Positions 6,479 through 7,483 of a stretch of 7,483 nt of DNA are shown piece by piece. This stretch comes from Bacillota bacterium. Lineage in GTDB: Bacteria > Bacillota > Clostridia > Oscillospirales > Ruminococcaceae. Within the stretch, counting starts at the first letter, position 1, and every line of letters begins with the position of its first letter. A program made the position numbers and the translations under genes. The notes under the pieces are model-generated. The model saw only the letters and a list, made by a program, of their open reading frames with translations, searched no databases and was not told the DNA's origin. The stretch is taken from NCBI GenBank assembly GCA_023431215.1, contig JAEYXR010000065.1:1-7483 (forward strand), given 5' to 3'.

Positions 6479-6520
6479 AAAGGCGCTGTGGATGATTTAT
6501 CCACGGCGCCTTTTTCTTTT
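6479..6520 (+). terminator. Strong intrinsic terminator in the glnN leader (attenuator candidate)
   Basis: The stem GGCGCTGTGGAT (6482-6493) pairs with ATCCACGGCGCC (6499-6510), 12 bp with one G-U. It is extended by AAA/TTT to 15 bp, has a 5-nt loop GATTT, and is followed by TTTTTCTTTT. It begins about 10 bases after the predicted start (6469) and 65 bases before glnN. On the opposite strand only three T follow, so it acts rightward. No upstream rightward gene lies in the intergenic region for it to terminate, which makes leader attenuation the natural reading. Confidence 0.85.
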
Positions 6521-6574
6521 GCTTTACATTATTATGCGTCAATTTAACCAATAACGACAGAGGAGTGGAATGTT

Positions 6575-7483
6575 ATGGCACCCAGCACAAAAGAACTTTT
6601 CGGCAGCATGGTATTTAATGATCACGTTATGAAAGAGCGCCTGCCCAGTGCAACTTATAAAAGCCTTCACGAGACAATCCGCAGGGGTGCCCCCCTGAAC
6701 ATGGAGGTTGCCAATGTTGTGGCAAACGCCATGAAAGATTGGGCCATAGAGCTGGGTGCAACCCATTATACCCATTGGTTTCAGCCCCTCACCGGTGTCA
6801 CCAGCGAAAAGCACGACAGTTTTATCAGTCCAACCAAGGACGGACGTGTCATCATGGAATTTTCGGGTAAAGAGCTGGTAAAGGGTGAGCCTGACGCTTC
6901 CTCCTTCCCCTCCGGCGGATTGCGAGCCACCTGTGAGGCCCGTGGTTATACCGCCTGGGATCCCACCAGCTATGCCTTTATCAAAGATGATGTGCTTTGT
7001 ATTCCCACCGCATTTTGCAGTTATTCCGGCGAGGTCTTGGATGAAAAGACTCCCTTGCTGCGTAGTATGGCGGCCATCAGCACTCAGGCTTGCCGCATCT
7101 TAAAGCTGTTTGGACAGCAGGTTCCCCAGGTTACCACCACCGTTGGCCCCGAGCAGGAGTATTTTTTAGTTGATAAAGCACAGTATCTGCTTCGTGAAGA
7201 TCTGCGGCTGTGCGGCCGAACCCTGTTTGGCGCGCGTCCCCCCAAAGGACAGGAGATGGATGACCATTATTTTGGTGTTATCAAGCCCCGTGTTTCAGCT
7301 TATATGAAGGAGCTGGATGATGAGCTTTGGAAACTGGGAATTGCCGCAAAAACGAAGCACAACGAGGTTGCCCCTGCCCAGCATGAGCTTGCCCCAATTT
7401 TCTCTACCACAAACATTGCCGTAGACCACAACCAGCTTACCATGGAAATGATGAAGCGTGTGGCTACCCGCCACGGCATGGCC
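6575..7483 (+). CDS. glnN: Type III glutamine synthetase (GSIII), 3' end beyond window edge
   Basis: Glutamine synthetase of the GSIII family, whose members are around 700 residues; 303 complete codons are present. Visible signatures include the N-terminal FGSMVFNDHVMKERLP (9-24), GATHYTHWFQPLTGVTSEKHDSF (61-83), the FPSGGLRATCEARGYTAWDPTS segment (111-132), GPEQEYFLVD with E193 and E195 (metal/glutamate ligands), and KHNEVAPAQHELAPIF (261-276) with E264 and E271, equivalent to the APGQHE block of GSI. The family forms double-ring dodecamers that are less abundant than GSI and are found in Bacteroidetes, cyanobacteria and Clostridia. The ribosome site AGGAG (6561-6565) lies 9 bases before the ATG. 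The gene is divergent from the GOGAT operon and preceded by its own promoter and leader terminator. No frameshift is seen in the part present. Confidence 0.97.
   Translation, partial: MAPSTKELFGSMVFNDHVMKERLPSATYKSLHETIRRGAPLNMEVANVVANAMKDWAIELGATHYTHWFQPLTGVTSEKHDSFISPTKDGRVIMEFSGKELVKGEPDASSFPSGGLRATCEARGYTAWDPTSYAFIKDDVLCIPTAFCSYSGEVLDEKTPLLRSMAAISTQACRILKLFGQQVPQVTTTVGPEQEYFLVDKAQYLLREDLRLCGRTLFGARPPKGQEMDDHYFGVIKPRVSAYMKELDDELWKLGIAAKTKHNEVAPAQHELAPIFSTTNIAVDHNQLTMEMMKRVATRHGMA

Larger units (their letters stand above)
6234..6574. promoter_or_regulatory. Divergent control region between GOGAT operon and glnN
   Basis: 341 bases without a credible gene; the short frames here lack ribosome sites and cover hairpins and promoters. 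From left to right it holds the leader of the amidotransferase gene, a leftward terminator hairpin, the leftward promoter, an AT-rich central stretch of 74 bases (6360-6433) that could serve both promoters as UP elements, the rightward promoter, a rightward terminator hairpin and the glnN leader with its ribosome site. An inverted repeat TTTGCAA-N16-TTGCAAA (6398-6427) sits in the centre and could be a shared regulator site. Confidence 0.85.

Noticed and set aside
6272..6520. Standard two-hairpin ANTAR leader or a known glutamine riboswitch
   Set aside because: There is no room for two full hexaloop hairpins between each predicted start and its terminator, the terminator loops are 5 and 8 bases, and I see no match to the conserved core of known glutamine-binding RNAs.
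1..7483. tRNA, rRNA, CRISPR array, insertion sequence or prophage traces
   Set aside because: No spaced direct repeats, transposase-like frames, terminal inverted repeats or tRNA-like folds were found. Every gene fits one metabolic theme.

Overview
The window looks like nitrogen-assimilation DNA from an anaerobic Clostridia-type Firmicute. The base composition is mid-GC, with strong AGGAGG-like ribosome sites and consensus sigma-A promoters. The GOGAT is of the split 'archaeal-type' form rich in Fe-S clusters, and it sits beside both a GSI and a GSIII glutamine synthetase. No finer taxonomic placement is supported from the sequence alone.

Layout. Positions 6233 down to 1 form a leftward cluster: class II glutamine amidotransferase (gltB1-like, 6233-5106), FMN/Fe-S glutamate synthase core (gltB2-like, 5106-3601), a four-cluster [4Fe-4S] ferredoxin-like subunit (3588-3139), an FAD/NAD(P) oxidoreductase (3148-1922), a GXGXG beta-helix subunit (gltB3-like, 1925-1203) and, after a 144-base spacer with two hairpins, a type I glutamine synthetase (1058-1, cut by the window edge). 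The first five genes overlap or nearly abut, so they are almost certainly one operon. Positions 6234-6574 are a divergent control region. On the right, a rightward type III glutamine synthetase (glnN-like, 6575-7483) is cut by the window end.

How they work together. GSIII and GSI make glutamine from glutamate, ammonia and ATP. The amidotransferase subunit hydrolyses glutamine, and the ammonia is used by the FMN core to reduce 2-oxoglutarate to glutamate. Electrons probably enter through the FAD/NAD(P) oxidoreductase and pass along the chain of Fe-S clusters. The GXGXG subunit supplies the beta-helix that in ordinary GltB is fused to the core.

The most interesting part is the divergent control region. 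Each direction has a near-perfect promoter (TTGACA, 17-bp spacer, TATGAT or TACAAT). Each is followed within about 4-10 bases of the predicted transcription start by an intrinsic-terminator hairpin that lies before the structural gene. GS and GOGAT therefore appear to share a mirrored premature-termination arrangement with very short leaders. Operator-like palindromes overlap both promoters.
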